A stretch of DNA of 64,000 bases, from positions 1 through 64,000 of the forward strand of contig MU004239.1 in assembly GCA_010405405.1 (NCBI GenBank), read 5' to 3'. Each line of letters begins with the position of its first letter. The stretch's first letter is position 1. The position numbers were made by a program, and so were the translations under genes. Shown here piece by piece: positions 10,587 to 22,036 of the stretch. This DNA comes from Microthyrium microscopicum. Its lineage: Eukaryota > Ascomycota > Dothideomycetes > Microthyriales > Microthyriaceae. The notes under the pieces are model-generated. The model made no database searches and was not told where the DNA came from. It saw only the letters and a list, made by a program, of their open reading frames with translations.

Positions 10587-12054
10587 TTAAATCATGCCAA
10601 TAATAGCTGAGGCCCCCGGCTCGCTGCTAACGTAGACAACATCATGTGTGTCCGAAAATCCGTTGAACTTTGTCGCAGAGCATTTGGTGTAGGCTAGTCG
10701 AGGTCAATAACAAAATGAAAGAGGGGAGAAAAATATAAACTTACCGCCCATGTCCTCAAAGTAGAGCCAGTCTCCAGTTTCAATCACATCATCGAAGCTG
10801 CAGCTCTGAGAGATGCAATCGATTCCGTCGCAAGTTGGGCCCCAGATGGAGTATTCGACCATATTTGGACTCTCATAGCCATCGCGATTGTTCAGTTGTC
10901 CATATAAGTAACGATTTCCAATGCTGAGAACCCGAGGAATAGGATTCTGGTGATCAAACATGATGCTCGAGAAATTGCCATAAACACCGTCGTTAAGGTA
11001 TAGCATGTAACTGGTAGTTCCAAGTGTAGGATCGGTGACGGTACGGCGCGCGATAACATGACAAGCAAGCGAGAACGCGGAGGAAACGTAGTAGCGACCT
11101 GGCTCGCCGATGATGCGAATGTGCGGAGGAATGTAAGCATCCAGAGCCTCAGACAAGTATCCAGCCATGGTTTCAAATGTTTCAGAACAAAATCCACCTC
11201 CGACGTCCAATGTATGCATAGTAAAGCCGAGTTCGCCAGCTTGGTCGAAAACAAAACGGGCATCTTGAACAGCCTTGATAAAAGCCTGGGGATCGGAAGC
11301 GCCAGAGCCAATGTGGAAAGCCACGCCAACAACATTAAGGTCTAGTCGGTGGGCAAGCTCCAACAGCTCTCGAGTGGTATCTAAGGAGGCCCCGAACTTC
11401 TGACTCAGGCGACACAAGCTCCCGGAATCATCTGTGAGTATGCGGAGATATAGTTCTGCGTCGGGAAACAGGCCTTTGATTTTATGCAGCTCATCGGAAT
11501 TATCAAAAGTCATCTGCTTGACACCAGTTTTGGATGCGTATCGAAGATGGGATTTGGTCTTGCATGGCTGAGCGTAGATAATGCGGCTTGGGTCCACTCC
11601 CATGGAGAGAACTTGGTCCATTTCGGCTTTGGACGCACAATCGAAACCGGTGCCAAGTGCTTCCAGCAATCGAAGAACTTGCTGATCAGGATTGCATTTA
11701 ACAGCTGTAGTTGTATTAGATACTTAAATACAGAATTAGAGACTCGAACTTACCATAATGAGGTTTGACACGATTCAGATGCGTCTTCCAGCGCATATGC
11801 TGACGGTAGATTTCACCGAGATCAGCCACAAAAAAGGCATCTTCATCACCGGCATCACAAGTATCGCTATCAATGGCAACGATGCGGTTTTTCATCGCTG
11901 CGCCAACCAAAGCTTTGGAAAGCGTGGCATTTTGAGCTTTATCGCACTGTTCATTGCCTTTCAGACCGCCATTTTTGGGACAGAGTGGGGAGTTGTTATC
12001 GTCAAGATAGGTCTCATCTGAATATTCGTGGTAATCAAAGGCAGATGGTGCCAT
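10587..12054 (-). CDS. SPE1: ornithine decarboxylase
   Basis: A PLP enzyme that converts ornithine to putrescine, the committed step of polyamine synthesis, in the cytosol. Exons (minus) are 12054-11754, 11704-10745 and 10693-10587, giving 455 aa. The first join restores PHYAVKCNPDQQ, which holds the PLP-binding lysine. Other fold-III signatures are FHIGSGASDP, TLDVGGGFC and GEPGRYYVSSAF, and the active-site cysteine is in WGPTCDGIDC. The second join gives MGAYTKCSATKFNGF, the conserved C-terminal loop. Fungal ODC is often controlled by antizyme and by its mRNA leader; more than 2 kb of gene-free DNA lies upstream here. Confidence 0.95.
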
Positions 12055-14298
12055 TCCCTAGCAAACAGGAGATGACAAAAAGGGTGGCGAATGAGATCTT
12101 GGAGGAAGGGTAAAGTCTCGACTGTTGACGACTTGGACTTGCTGAACGATGTGTGTGTAAGTTTTGAGGCGTTGTACTTCAAGGGCTCGTCTTAGGGGGG
12201 CCGAAAAGGCTCGTAAGACCTGCGAAATATTAGTCTTGGATTTTACGATGTTGACAAGTGCTCTGGGATTGGTAATAGCCAAAACTCTGGTTGGTTGGAT
12301 TGCGACTGTAGGTGTTGATGTTCACGCAACGATTCAGCATAGCCATGGCATTGATTCATTCCCTCAGGTGGTCTGAAGTTATGTGACGAATGCCCAGCAT
12401 TGAATTTTTACAAGCACTCCGATCCAACATGAATTTTCGGGGTTGACTCACTGATCCAAAGGGCGGTTAGGCTTCCCTGCCTCTTCCTCGGGGAGAGGAA
12501 GAAGTCCAGAAAACGTCCTATGCGGCAGCTGAGTGTTGTTTGTATCGATTTCGAGTAGCTCGTTAGGCGCAAGAAGTAAAATCTTGACAAGCCGGGAATC
12601 CAGTGGAAGATGAGGAGAGAAACCCTAAGAATCTAGAGATAAAGTCAGTACCTGAGTTCAGAAGATGAGCGTGGCCAAGCTGGTGTGTGGTGTGGGTGAA
12701 AAGAAGACGAGATGAAGACGTAGGCGGCGTGAGCCCGAGGTGGCGATAAGGCTATGGATTAAGACACAGGCAGTGACAACTGGGTATCCAGTGGATAACT
12801 CCCGCCTTCACATGATGGGACAGTGAAATTGAACTAGAAAATGTTGTCGTGAATCCAAATTTTGCGAATTGCGGTTCGAATTCAATATAGGCAAGTCGAC
12901 CTGGATGGGTCACCGCCCAGGTTGCTTCAAGAGCAGCAATCCATACAGCAAACCGTTGCGAGCGGAAGAAGGAGGTTGAAAACAAAATAAAACATACCTT
13001 TGTAGGAATAGAGCAAGATTTTGGGATGGTGATAGAGTGAGAGGTAATGGAAGATGGAGAAGTGGCAGAGGCTGCGTAATAAATCAAAGTGTGTAATGAC
13101 CGATGAGGCGGTGTTGCAATTAGCGTAAAGTAGTAGTACTTGGACCAGTAAAAAGGTAGAGAGAATTCCAGGATAATTAAGCTATGAATTAAAACACTGA
13201 AGAATTTTCGGTGCAGGAGTCAGTCTCCACTATCCGGCGCGGTACAAATCGGACTCACCGAAGAATCAAGATGATGTATCACATAATATTAGCTAATAGA
13301 GGTTTGTCACCATACCTTTCAACTTAAATAAATCTGCGGTAAGGTAGAGTATGGGGAATTGCCGACGGCACAAACAGTACTTGAATTATCAGGTACCTAG
13401 ATGTACTTGTACAGAAGCCCGTTCATAACTTCATTCTGAACCGCCTAGATCATTCGTTGTGTCAGCAAAAGACGCTCATACAAATTGCAATAATGTATGG
13501 TAGCAACACAATAGAATGCAAGCACTGTGACTTAATCGTCAAGTTGATCATTTACTTTCTGGACAATGGATGGGAAGTATCGCATCTGATGGCCCATGGG
13601 AGCAGGTAGAGTTATATACTACATTTCGAGGATTTTCTCCTGAGCCGAACCTAGTCTTTTGGACAAGTTTTGATCACACGGATCATGCGAGGTTATCACA
13701 CTTTATTTCGTATTCTTGCAGGCCCCTAGACTTGTCTGGGTCACGATTTCGTTTTGGCTATGCCGTTTCGAGACGCGTGAAAACGTCTGTGTCAAATTGA
13801 CTTTAAGATGCGGGAGCCTACATGTTCAATCCACAGCAGGTGCATCTGCTGGGGCACGAACAATACCACAATACAGCGATGTTCCAGCGATTAGTGAGTG
13901 CTAGACGAGTGCAGACGTGCCAGATTTAGTACCGTGGTCAATGGGCAAAGCAAATCACATACAAGTAGGTACTTTGTACCGAATACCGCAAAACATTATA
14001 CCAAGCAATGCAATAGCATAAGCTAGTCAATCAATTGACCCTTTTTTTTGGCAAACTTTCATGTGTATTTTGTTCAACATATGGGTGTAGGTTGTAGGAA
14101 CATACTTATATATTATAATATAAGCTCTATGAACTCTAAATTTTAATGTTACGGTAAGTGCACTCAGGCTCCTATGATTAGTCAAGCTAGTCCTTAAATA
14201 CCATCACAGTGATATAGAGCTGACTATGCTTTTAAGCTATCTACCAACGCCGTGCTATATGAACGTTCCCTGACCCGCAAGCTAAATCATAAACACTG
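12055..14298. other. long upstream region of ornithine decarboxylase
   Basis: About 2.2 kb without a supported gene. The part next to the ODC start is pyrimidine-rich on the minus strand and probably contains a long 5' leader, possibly with introns and upstream ATGs. A 111-codon minus-strand frame at 12752-13087 lacks family resemblance. Around 13960-14160 the DNA becomes AT-rich, with a T-run near 14041. I see nothing else. Confidence 0.5.
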
Positions 14299-15515
14299 TC
14301 ATGCAAGATTAAACTTCATTCTCTTCGGTGCTCCACCCTGTGAATCCGCCTTTCGCTTTCGATCCATTTCTTCCCTCATTATCCGCTCTGCTTCGCTCAT
14401 CTTCTTCGGCTGTTCCTTTACTGGCCCTTTTCTTGCAGCCAACGGGTTCTTTTTCGCTGCGGAGAATACGTTCTTGGGTCTTGGAGCCGTGCCCCCAAAA
14501 GAAAGCTTCATTGAGCTGGTCGCTGGAGTTGTGCTGGATGTAGGTACCGTGCTGTCAGTGCTCACATGCTCCGTGGTCGCTGCTACAGGAGATGCTACCA
14601 GCAACGTATCGCTCTCCTGAACTTCCAGATTTTCTTTGGTTTCGGCAACTGCAGCTTCCTCCGTTGGTGCTTTACTTCCGAACTGAAGTGTAATCTTCTC
14701 GCCCTCCTTGCGCTCAAGAGTAGTGTCCGCATCAGCCTGCCGTTGTTCTTCCAATCGCGCATTTTTACGAGCTCTCTGGACCTGTTCTTCGATAGCTCTC
14801 TTTTCGCGTTCATCATCGCCTTTGTCCTGTCTCTCCTTCTTCCGTATAGCATCCTGTCTTCTCAGCGCTTCGGGGCTGTTATCGATCCAAGAAATGTACA
14901 CGCCTTTGCCGTCTTCGTTATCAGTGATACGGCAGATACCCTCTCGGCTGAGAAATTTCGCAAACTCGGACAGGCTGTTCCATTGTGTGGCATTCATGTG
15001 AACATGCTCCCTACAGCTTATTAACAATGGCCTTCGGAGACACGCATTGGTGGCTTACTTGTTGGCAATGTATTCGTTGTAGAAGCGATTCAAAAGGATT
15101 GGCTTTTCGCCATGAGAGGTTCGAAGTAGGGAGAGGAAGTCGCGCTTGAATTCGTTGCTGTATTGCCGAATGAACTTTTTTGGATCTTGGCCAATCTAAT
15201 ATAACAATTAGTCTCATGATCGGATGACGGTTTTGCCCAAAATATAGTGACTAACCAGTTGCATGTTACGAACATGCCCTTCGCTAAGTGTATGTTGCTT
15301 GAAACCTATCGATTGTCAATACCATCATCGGTATTTGCGAGCATCATTTGGAGAATAGAACCACGCACACAAAACGTGCTAGCTGAGGGAGACTGACCAT
15401 TTTCATCGCGCATTTGGCGCTGGCAACCTTCACACCACCAGCGCAAGCGCTGAAGGCCTTTGCTTTTCATCTTGTTGGCCAAATGCTTCGTGGATCCAAC
15501 TTCGGCTTTTGGCAT
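14299..15515 (-). CDS. KIN17: KIN17-family DNA/RNA-binding protein
   Basis: A nuclear protein linked to DNA replication, damage response and splicing. Exons (minus) are 15515-15398, 15305-15256, 15195-15059 and 15010-14299, giving 338 aa. The N-terminus MPKAEVGSTKHLANKMKSKG is typical of the family. A C2H2-type finger follows (WWCEGCQRQMRDENGFKQH, then a second His in EGHV). The winged-helix region reads NEYIANKEHVHMNATQW and FLSREGICRI, then a long Lys/Arg/Glu helix. The C-terminus ends GGAPKRMKFNLA, as I expect for fungal members, which lack the KOW tail of animal KIN17. It diverges from BDP1 over 409 bp. Confidence 0.92.
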
Positions 15516-15924
15516 GGTGGCGGTATTGGGGATGTTCTCGAGCTAAGTGGTTGTAAAGGATTCGGGAGATGAGATATGTAGAGAAAGTATGGCGGAGTTG
15601 TGGTATAAGTTTGGAGAAAAGATAAGACTTCTCTAGGACCTCATATGAAAGAATTGCTGTTCTGTTCAAATGTTCAATGTTTTTAGCTAGTAGATGTAAC
15701 AATTGATGCAGTAGTAAATGTTGGAGCGCAAGGACACAAGGCAGCCAAGGCAAACACGTGCGCCCCATAATTCCACCTTTTGGAATAGCCCCTCCTCCAG
15801 CCCCTTAAGCTAACTTTCACCCCACGTCGTACTATGACTATGATTTTGCATGGAGCCCTTCAACTCCTGATCTTGCTGCTGCTTGCTTGTTTGCATAGTA
15901 TCTATAGCCGTTTGTCCTTTAGCC
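15516..15924. promoter_or_regulatory. shared KIN17/BDP1 divergent promoter
   Basis: The 409 bp between two divergent ATGs must hold both promoters and leaders. A CT-rich stretch precedes the BDP1 start. No individual site can be named with confidence. Confidence 0.5.
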
Positions 15925-17475
15925 ATGTCGCTTCGCTCGCCTTCTGAGGTGTCTATAGAAGCGTCGCCTGAACCTTCAGTTGATCCTGAAAACTTTGACG
16001 AAACCTCATCACAACTCGCTCACCATGGTGAAGAACAAGACAACTGGGTAATCACTACACCAGCCCAAATCCTAGATCTCTACAAACAACCTCGAAAAAA
16101 AGCTGTCAAAAAGGGAACCAAAGCCAAGGGAAAGGCCCCAGCCCAGCCATCCAGCTCCTCGCAGCACGTCAACCCATCTCGACCTCCACCTAAATCTGCA
16201 CGGTTGGCAAATATCCAACGACGAAAGGAGAAACAAAGGGAGCAGCAGCAATTACAGCAACAGCTCCAGCAGCGCTTAGCGCAAAATCTGGCTCAAGATC
16301 AAGACGCCTCCACCTCTGCGGGTGTACCCATTGAAGTTATTGCATCAGTGGAGGATGAACATGACGAGGACGACGAGGAAGAAAATGATGATGAGTTGGA
16401 AATCATCAGTGCGTCCAAACCTCGTAAAAGACGCAAGCGAGTCTCAACACCAGAAGGATCCGAGTTGGTGACAATCGTTCCCTCAATGATGAGCATGTTC
16501 GACCTTTCGGCTCGCACTCGTCGAAATGGGCTGAAATCTGAGCGAGAGTCAAAGATGCGAAAGATTGACTGGACTGCGGTAAAGCAACGGCGCAAAGAAG
16601 ACGAAGTCCGCAAAGCATATGAACGCGGTGTACCAAAGAACTATCTCGATGCTGAAAATGAGCCAGAGTTCGGTGAAGAAGCTACAGACGCTGATATGGA
16701 CGCAGCGCTAAACCGTGTCTTGGCTCAAAATGCGACCAAAAAGACTGCTCAGGGTGTCCGCATCCGTGTGGTCAATGGTGAACACGTAGTTGACGAACAA
16801 ACCCAGCGCGTGGACAGACATGCTCATGCCAACGAAGACCTTGAAGCATTGGAAGAGATTGAAGAGGACGATCTTACTCGTCAGTTCAACTCTCAGACTT
16901 ATATCCACATGAGAAGACGTGATCCCAAAGAACGTATCAGAACCAACGACAAGTGGAGTATGGAGTCAACCGACAAATTTTACAGGGCCCTTGCCCAGTT
17001 CGGTACCGACTTCTACATCATAAGTCAGATGTTTCCCGGACGTACCAGGAGACAAATCAAGGCCAAATATATCCGCGAGGAGAGGGCGGATCCAGAGCGC
17101 GTTCAGCATACTCTCTCGGCGTCGATAGAAGGTGAAGGCAATTCCAGAAAATGGGACCTGGAAGTTTTTCGCGAACACGCCGGCATGGCTCTTTCGGACT
17201 TCAAAGATCCTCGTGCCATTGAGGCGGAGCTTGAGGCACGAAGAAAGGAGCGGGAAGAGCAGATTGAAGAACAACGATTAGAGACGGAAGAGACTAAGCG
17301 GCAGAGAAGGCTGGCTGGTGAGCTTAGCGAAGGGAACGAGGATGAAGAGGGTAACACACAAGCTGGAGCCACATCCAAGAAGAAAAATGCTCCAGCCATC
17401 ACTCGTGATTTGCTTGACGAGGAGCTGGAAGAGATTGAGGAAGGTAGTGACCTTGAGGATGAGGATGAGGATTAA
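15925..17475 (+). CDS. BDP1: TFIIIB subunit B'' (BDP1)
   Basis: Part of the RNA polymerase III initiation factor TFIIIB, with TBP and BRF1, acting at tRNA and 5S genes. It is a single frame of 516 aa from the first true ATG at 15925; the frame is open a little further upstream, but without ATG. The N-terminal half is polar, with a Lys/Ala linker, a Gln-rich run near residue 105 and an acidic block (EDEHDEDDEEENDD). The SANT/Myb segment lies around residues 345-400: TNDKWSMESTDKFYRALAQF, then FYIISQMFPGRTRRQIKAKY. The C-terminus is again acidic and coiled. This is the diagnostic BDP1 arrangement. An additional upstream exon cannot be excluded. Confidence 0.92.
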   Translation: MSLRSPSEVSIEASPEPSVDPENFDETSSQLAHHGEEQDNWVITTPAQILDLYKQPRKKAVKKGTKAKGKAPAQPSSSSQHVNPSRPPPKSARLANIQRRKEKQREQQQLQQQLQQRLAQNLAQDQDASTSAGVPIEVIASVEDEHDEDDEEENDDELEIISASKPRKRRKRVSTPEGSELVTIVPSMMSMFDLSARTRRNGLKSERESKMRKIDWTAVKQRRKEDEVRKAYERGVPKNYLDAENEPEFGEEATDADMDAALNRVLAQNATKKTAQGVRIRVVNGEHVVDEQTQRVDRHAHANEDLEALEEIEEDDLTRQFNSQTYIHMRRRDPKERIRTNDKWSMESTDKFYRALAQFGTDFYIISQMFPGRTRRQIKAKYIREERADPERVQHTLSASIEGEGNSRKWDLEVFREHAGMALSDFKDPRAIEAELEARRKEREEQIEEQRLETEETKRQRRLAGELSEGNEDEEGNTQAGATSKKKNAPAITRDLLDEELEEIEEGSDLEDEDED

Positions 17476-17808
17476 ACGCTCGTTCTGATATTCGATTTTT
17501 GCATACAAGATACCCCTATATGACAGAATGTAATAATACTCAATGGCCAATTACACCATGAAACTCACACTTTCCTGCTTGCAATTTGGATAAACTCTGC
17601 CTTCGTTATAATTGATGATCGCCATGCCCCCACATGATGAAATACTCAAAGTCTCTGAAGCACACCAAGTGCCAGTGCAGACCTCGCTCACGTTGACAAT
17701 GGCCGTTTCCATAAGTCTAAGATACCGCTTTCATTGCCTGCTCATGCTATCTACCTAATACAGTTGGGCGATTGTTGATACCTCCTAGCCAAAAGGTCCC
17801 GGAGAAAC
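17476..17808. other. convergent 3' region
   Basis: Joint 3' flank of BDP1 and the unknown minus-strand gene. No gene or repeat seen. Confidence 0.5.
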
Positions 17809-18813
17809 TCAATTATCCATAGGTTCGGCCTTGATGAACACACCTGCGCTCTTCTTCATGACCCGAACCTCATCAATCAGCTGGGAAACAGCTGCACTAA
17901 GGTTGTTTCCCTTAGGAAACCCCGTATTGCCAGTTTGCGGTGAGGAAAGCTCCTCATAGTCACTGTAGCTCAGCAAAGGACGCTGAGTTATGAGTGAAGA
18001 ACGCCCAGACGCTCCGTGGGCTGGACGTGAGTGGGATTTGAGAACACGAGGCTCTCCAATCACTCGATGACCAACCCGCGAGGAACGGGCCAATTGTCTC
18101 GTCCAAGGACAGCGAATCCGGTCAGAACAGTCGTGTTGGGCTTCGGGTTCACGTTCGCGGTAAGGGAGGGAAATGGAGCCAGCCGAGTGGCCTTCCCGTG
18201 CGGTGTCTCCCTGAATAGGAGGGTTGGGCGCCTCCCGGGAGACGATTGATGCAACTTGAGAGCTGGCGGAAGTCTGGCGGCTCTTTGCCTCCGGACGCCA
18301 GCCATCACCTCCGCCAGGAAGCCGAATACTATGACCATTTGGTTCAGTGACAGTAGTGATATTTGGGGCAGTGACATGAATGACAGGTGGTTCGGTGACT
18401 TGGCTCAAGCCCTCTGAGATAAGGCGTTGATAGTCTCCTCGCATTGACAATGGACTCAGGGGAAGTGCGCGGGTAAGTTCGGTGGCAGTCTTTGAGATGA
18501 GGGCCTTGAGGCGAAGTAGATTGATCTCTGGGGCAGTCTTTGTCGCATGACCACGATCCCGCTGGGAGCAGAGCAGAGCAATTTCCTTGTCTGCGTCGTT
18601 TACCATTCTCGCCATCTGTGAACGCCAAGTCTTGAGCTCAGTTAGTCTCTTGTCGAACTCGTCCTCTGAAGTACAAGTGGAGTTGGAGCTGCCATAAGCG
18701 CCTTTCTTAATCTTGACTTCGACATGATACTTGTCGCTTATTGCTTGTTGAAGGACTTGGGCGAGGCGCTTCGGATCTGGCAGAGCGCCCTTAGAGGGCG
18801 CTATCAGAGACAT
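17809..18813 (-). CDS. uncharacterised fungal protein
   Basis: 334 aa from ATG 18813; the frame is open further upstream only by way of non-ATG codons. Not recognised. Residues 1-130 are helical and charged (LPDPKRLAQVLQQAISDKYH, a heptad-like run through DKRLTELKTWRSQM). The middle is Pro/Arg/Ser-rich, probably disordered. The last 30 residues form another helix (VSQLIDEVRVMKKSAGVFIK) followed by a possible SUMO-attachment site, IKAE. No signal peptide or membrane segment. A nuclear role is plausible only from composition. Confidence 0.65.
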   Translation of the reverse strand: MSLIAPSKGALPDPKRLAQVLQQAISDKYHVEVKIKKGAYGSSNSTCTSEDEFDKRLTELKTWRSQMARMVNDADKEIALLCSQRDRGHATKTAPEINLLRLKALISKTATELTRALPLSPLSMRGDYQRLISEGLSQVTEPPVIHVTAPNITTVTEPNGHSIRLPGGGDGWRPEAKSRQTSASSQVASIVSREAPNPPIQGDTAREGHSAGSISLPYREREPEAQHDCSDRIRCPWTRQLARSSRVGHRVIGEPRVLKSHSRPAHGASGRSSLITQRPLLSYSDYEELSSPQTGNTGFPKGNNLSAAVSQLIDEVRVMKKSAGVFIKAEPMDN

Positions 18814-19497
18814 TTGGAGACAGACGCGGAGTTGGAAAGTTATAGATGGATGAGAGGGTAAGAGCAAGAAGAGGATGGAGATAGCCTTGTTGTTGGCATC
18901 AGCACTCGGCAGAGATGTAAACAGGCAGCGGCCACGGCAGGCGCGACGTGCTTGCACTGTGACAACATGCTCTTTCCTTCCTTCCTTCCTTGATGGAGAA
19001 AGAGGGAGTTGCGACTGTTATCAAGGAAAGAGCACTTGAGTCAAAAGTGAGTCGCTCTTGCCTGTGTCAATATCATCGTGACCACCGATTGCTCTTTCCA
19101 CTTTTCATCTTATCTGACTGAGACCACCAACACCCTCAACATCAAAGATCAAAGAGGCCATTCCTGAAGGGTCAAAGTACGATACCATCTAGTCTATCAT
19201 TATTTCTAAATGATTTTGAAGCTTCAGACCGTAAGGCGTTGGTTGAAGTAAGAGTAAGAGTCTTAGCAAGCACGCGGGGAACATAGAAAATCTTAACCTT
19301 GACTTCGCCTCGTTGCTGCTAACAGGTTCAGTGCTACCTGTTACCACAGATCCACTGCCATCATTTTGATCTCGCTTCTTCTGACTAAATCCATATCCAC
19401 TCAGCAAAACGGGACTAACCCGACCTTTGATAACACCTACTGCATAATAACAAGGCCTCTGCTACACAGCTGGCAGTTCTTTCATTCTGGTTTTGAG
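18814..19497. promoter_or_regulatory. divergent promoter with TTCC microsatellite
   Basis: Separates the unknown minus-strand gene from the COG0523 gene. A (TTCC)n run lies at about 18973-18991. No further sites identified. Confidence 0.5.
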
Positions 19498-20613
19498 ATG
19501 ATACCCATCACCATTATCACTGGCTTTTTGGGCAGCGGCAAAACCACACTCATACTCAACCTCATACCTCAAGTTCCCGAAACTTACCGCCTAGCCCTGA
19601 TCAAGAATGAATTCGGTGATGTTGCTGTCGATTCCCAACTGGCCGGCGCCCAAGCAATATCCGGTGTCAAGGAGCTTCTAAATGGCTGCATCTGTTGCAA
19701 TCTCGTCGGTTCGCTTGCAGAAGCACTCGAAACTTTACGCACAGAACAAAATCCAGATCGCTTCATCATCGAAACTAGTGGCTCTGCCTTTCCAGCGACG
19801 CTGGCTATGGAAGTGAACCGGATTTCGCGAGAGACTGGCCACTATCAACTCGATGGCGTCATCAGCCTGATAGATGTAGAGAACTGGAAAGGCTACGAAG
19901 ACACATCCTACACTGCCAAAGTACAAGCCCGATACACCGATCTTCTCGTCCTAAGCAAATGGGAGCTCGTCAGCGAAAGAGAGTACGACGACTGCATTGA
20001 CCGCATCCTCGATCTGGATCTCGACATACCAACCCCACGAGTAAAGTCCAACAAGGGCTGGGTCGATAAAGATTTACTTCTTGGACTAGATGCGAAGCTG
20101 GCTAAAACGACAAAGCATGGCGACTATCAGCATATATATCAGGAGCATGAGCATGAGCATGACACTGACCACGGCCACGATCACCAGAGTGAAGTTGAAG
20201 TCTTATCCATCACGCTGAACAGCGATGAGGCAGTTAATGGCGTGGATCTTGAAAAGCTTGAGATGTTGCTCGAAAGCGCGCCCAAGGACGAGGTTTATCG
20301 GATCAAGGCACTAATCTACGCCTTCGAAGGACCTGCTTCTTCTACCGGGGAGCATGCTGATGCGCCTGCAGAGGGAACTGCAGGTCGTTACATACTTAAC
20401 TGGGCATTTGGAAGATGGACGTTTACCGCAGTGCCGCGCACTGCGGAAGATGCTGGGGCCGCAAGTACAGGAAAAGAGCCAGTATTGCGAATGACGATTG
20501 TTACGGCTAGATATGAGGGTCAGAAGTGGGCAAAGAGAGCAGAGTCAAGCGAGTATATTGCTGTTACAAAGGGAAAGGAGTCTGCGGAACTTCGCGTACG
20601 CATGCTTTCATGA
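19498..20613 (+). CDS. COG0523 (CobW/G3E) metallochaperone GTPase
   Basis: P-loop GTPase of the G3E family, generally metal (often zinc) chaperones. 371 aa from ATG 19498, which sits directly before MIPITIITGFLGSGKTT (Walker A); the in-frame upstream ATG would add an untypical 44 residues. The metal-binding GCICC motif follows at about residue 65. The Walker B-type segment is within FIIETSGSA, and a nucleotide-specificity region lies near LLVLSKWELV. A His-rich insert (HEHEHDTDHGHDH, around residue 220) separates the GTPase domain from the C-terminal CobW domain and probably binds metal. Cytosolic. The client protein is unknown. Confidence 0.9.
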   Translation: MIPITIITGFLGSGKTTLILNLIPQVPETYRLALIKNEFGDVAVDSQLAGAQAISGVKELLNGCICCNLVGSLAEALETLRTEQNPDRFIIETSGSAFPATLAMEVNRISRETGHYQLDGVISLIDVENWKGYEDTSYTAKVQARYTDLLVLSKWELVSEREYDDCIDRILDLDLDIPTPRVKSNKGWVDKDLLLGLDAKLAKTTKHGDYQHIYQEHEHEHDTDHGHDHQSEVEVLSITLNSDEAVNGVDLEKLEMLLESAPKDEVYRIKALIYAFEGPASSTGEHADAPAEGTAGRYILNWAFGRWTFTAVPRTAEDAGAASTGKEPVLRMTIVTARYEGQKWAKRAESSEYIAVTKGKESAELRVRMLS

Positions 20614-20848
20614 TGGAACGAATCACGACTTGTCTAGTTTTCTAGCTTTATATCACCTGAGCTTGCCTTCAATACTTGGGCATCTGTACAATCTATTCAA
20701 CGTCATTTAGCATAAACAAGTTAACGTATGCTTGATTGTTCACATGAGAATGTTTACGGAAGTTATTTTCGGGGGATACAGCACCTGTATGTCACGATTT
20801 CGAGTCAAAGAGTCTATGTAACAACAGTAGCGAAGCAATATCGGAGTT

Positions 20849-22036
20849 TTATATTCCCCAAATCACAATGCGACCATCAACACCACTCGCTAGTAAAAGT
20901 TAGAAGGGATTTTGGCCATGCTTTGCGTTCGGACTTACTGCTGAACTTGCTAGCGCCCTGACCTGGTGGCCCATATACTCTGACCTTGGTAATTGTGTTT
21001 TGATGAACCGTATCAAGCTTGGTATCGTCCTTGGTTTTACCCTTGAGATCCATTTGTCGAAACATGTTAAGAGCAGATTCTTCGTGTCCGCTCGCCGCTC
21101 CCGGACGACTCTTTGTAGCCACAGTTCCAGAAAGCTGCCAGCCTGATTCCCCACCTTGCAACTTGTATGCTTGACAATCCTAGACACGATTAGAACAATA
21201 AATAGCCAGCTAGCGAAGTGACCTACATATCCTGCCGCAATGATCTCTGACTCTGAGCTCCAAATGACCCCAGAGAATGGAAGAAGCTGAGTGCTAACGC
21301 TGACAATGGCCTTGGGTGGTTGCTCCGGCGCGCTTGGATACACAACCGTCAAGCTGCTATCATGCGCGACAAAAGCTAAAGCGTTTCCGCTGGGTGAGAA
21401 CGCAACATCGTGAACCCAGCCTGCTGTACTGTTCATGTATTCTCCACAGACAGTATTGAACGGCAAACGCTCGCCCCAAGCAGATGGCTCCGGACGGGGA
21501 TCAATACCCTTGATGAAGCTTGAAAACACTCGCGCATGGCCATCGGTCGACGCCGCAGCCAAAAGCACCGAGTTTGGATGCCAGGCAACAGAGGTAATGG
21601 TACTGCGAATAGGCTTCTTCAAATGCTTTGAAACCCACCAGTTATCCTCTTCTTCAAAATGACAAATCGCAATTGTGCGTGCTCCCGAGCCAGCCGCAAA
21701 TTTCATCTCGGACGGTGACCAGCGGACGCAGGTGGCAGCGCGGTTAAGACGGAGGAGGACGAGAGTGGGCTTCCATCCGGTAGGAGACGGCTCCCAAACA
21801 TAGGCATTTCGGTCCTGAGAGCAGGTTACGATTTTGCCAGAGTTTGGTGCAATATCGACGCCTGTCACGGTCTTGTCGTGACCTGTCAGTTCATCCTTCA
21901 ATTGGAAGCCTTGGGGACCTCGTTTGTAGAGCTCGACGGTGGTGTCTTTGGCGACGGCGAGTGTATTCTGATCGGCGGAGAAGGAGTGGTCTGCGATGGG
22001 GTGGTGGAACAGATGGTGAACTTCTGGAGGGGCCAT
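20849..22036 (-). CDS. ARC40: Arp2/3 complex subunit ARPC1
   Basis: WD40 beta-propeller subunit of the Arp2/3 actin-nucleating complex, needed for cortical actin patches and endocytosis. Exons (minus) are 22036-21227, 21179-20939 and 20889-20849, giving 363 aa. Propeller blades are visible as AVAKDTTVELYKR, LTGHDKTVTGVDIAP, VTCSQDRNAYVWEP, TSVAWHPNSVLLAAASTDGH and HDVAFSPSGNALAF. The insertion before the last blade contains FRQMDLKGKTKDD. The final 41-nt exon supplies SGVDGRIVIWGI, which closes the propeller. ARPC1-specific features include FEEEDNWWVSKHLKKPI. Confidence 0.93.

Noticed and set aside
12752-13087. 111-codon minus-strand frame upstream of ODC
   Set aside because: Ser-rich random composition without homology; more likely leader or intron of ODC.
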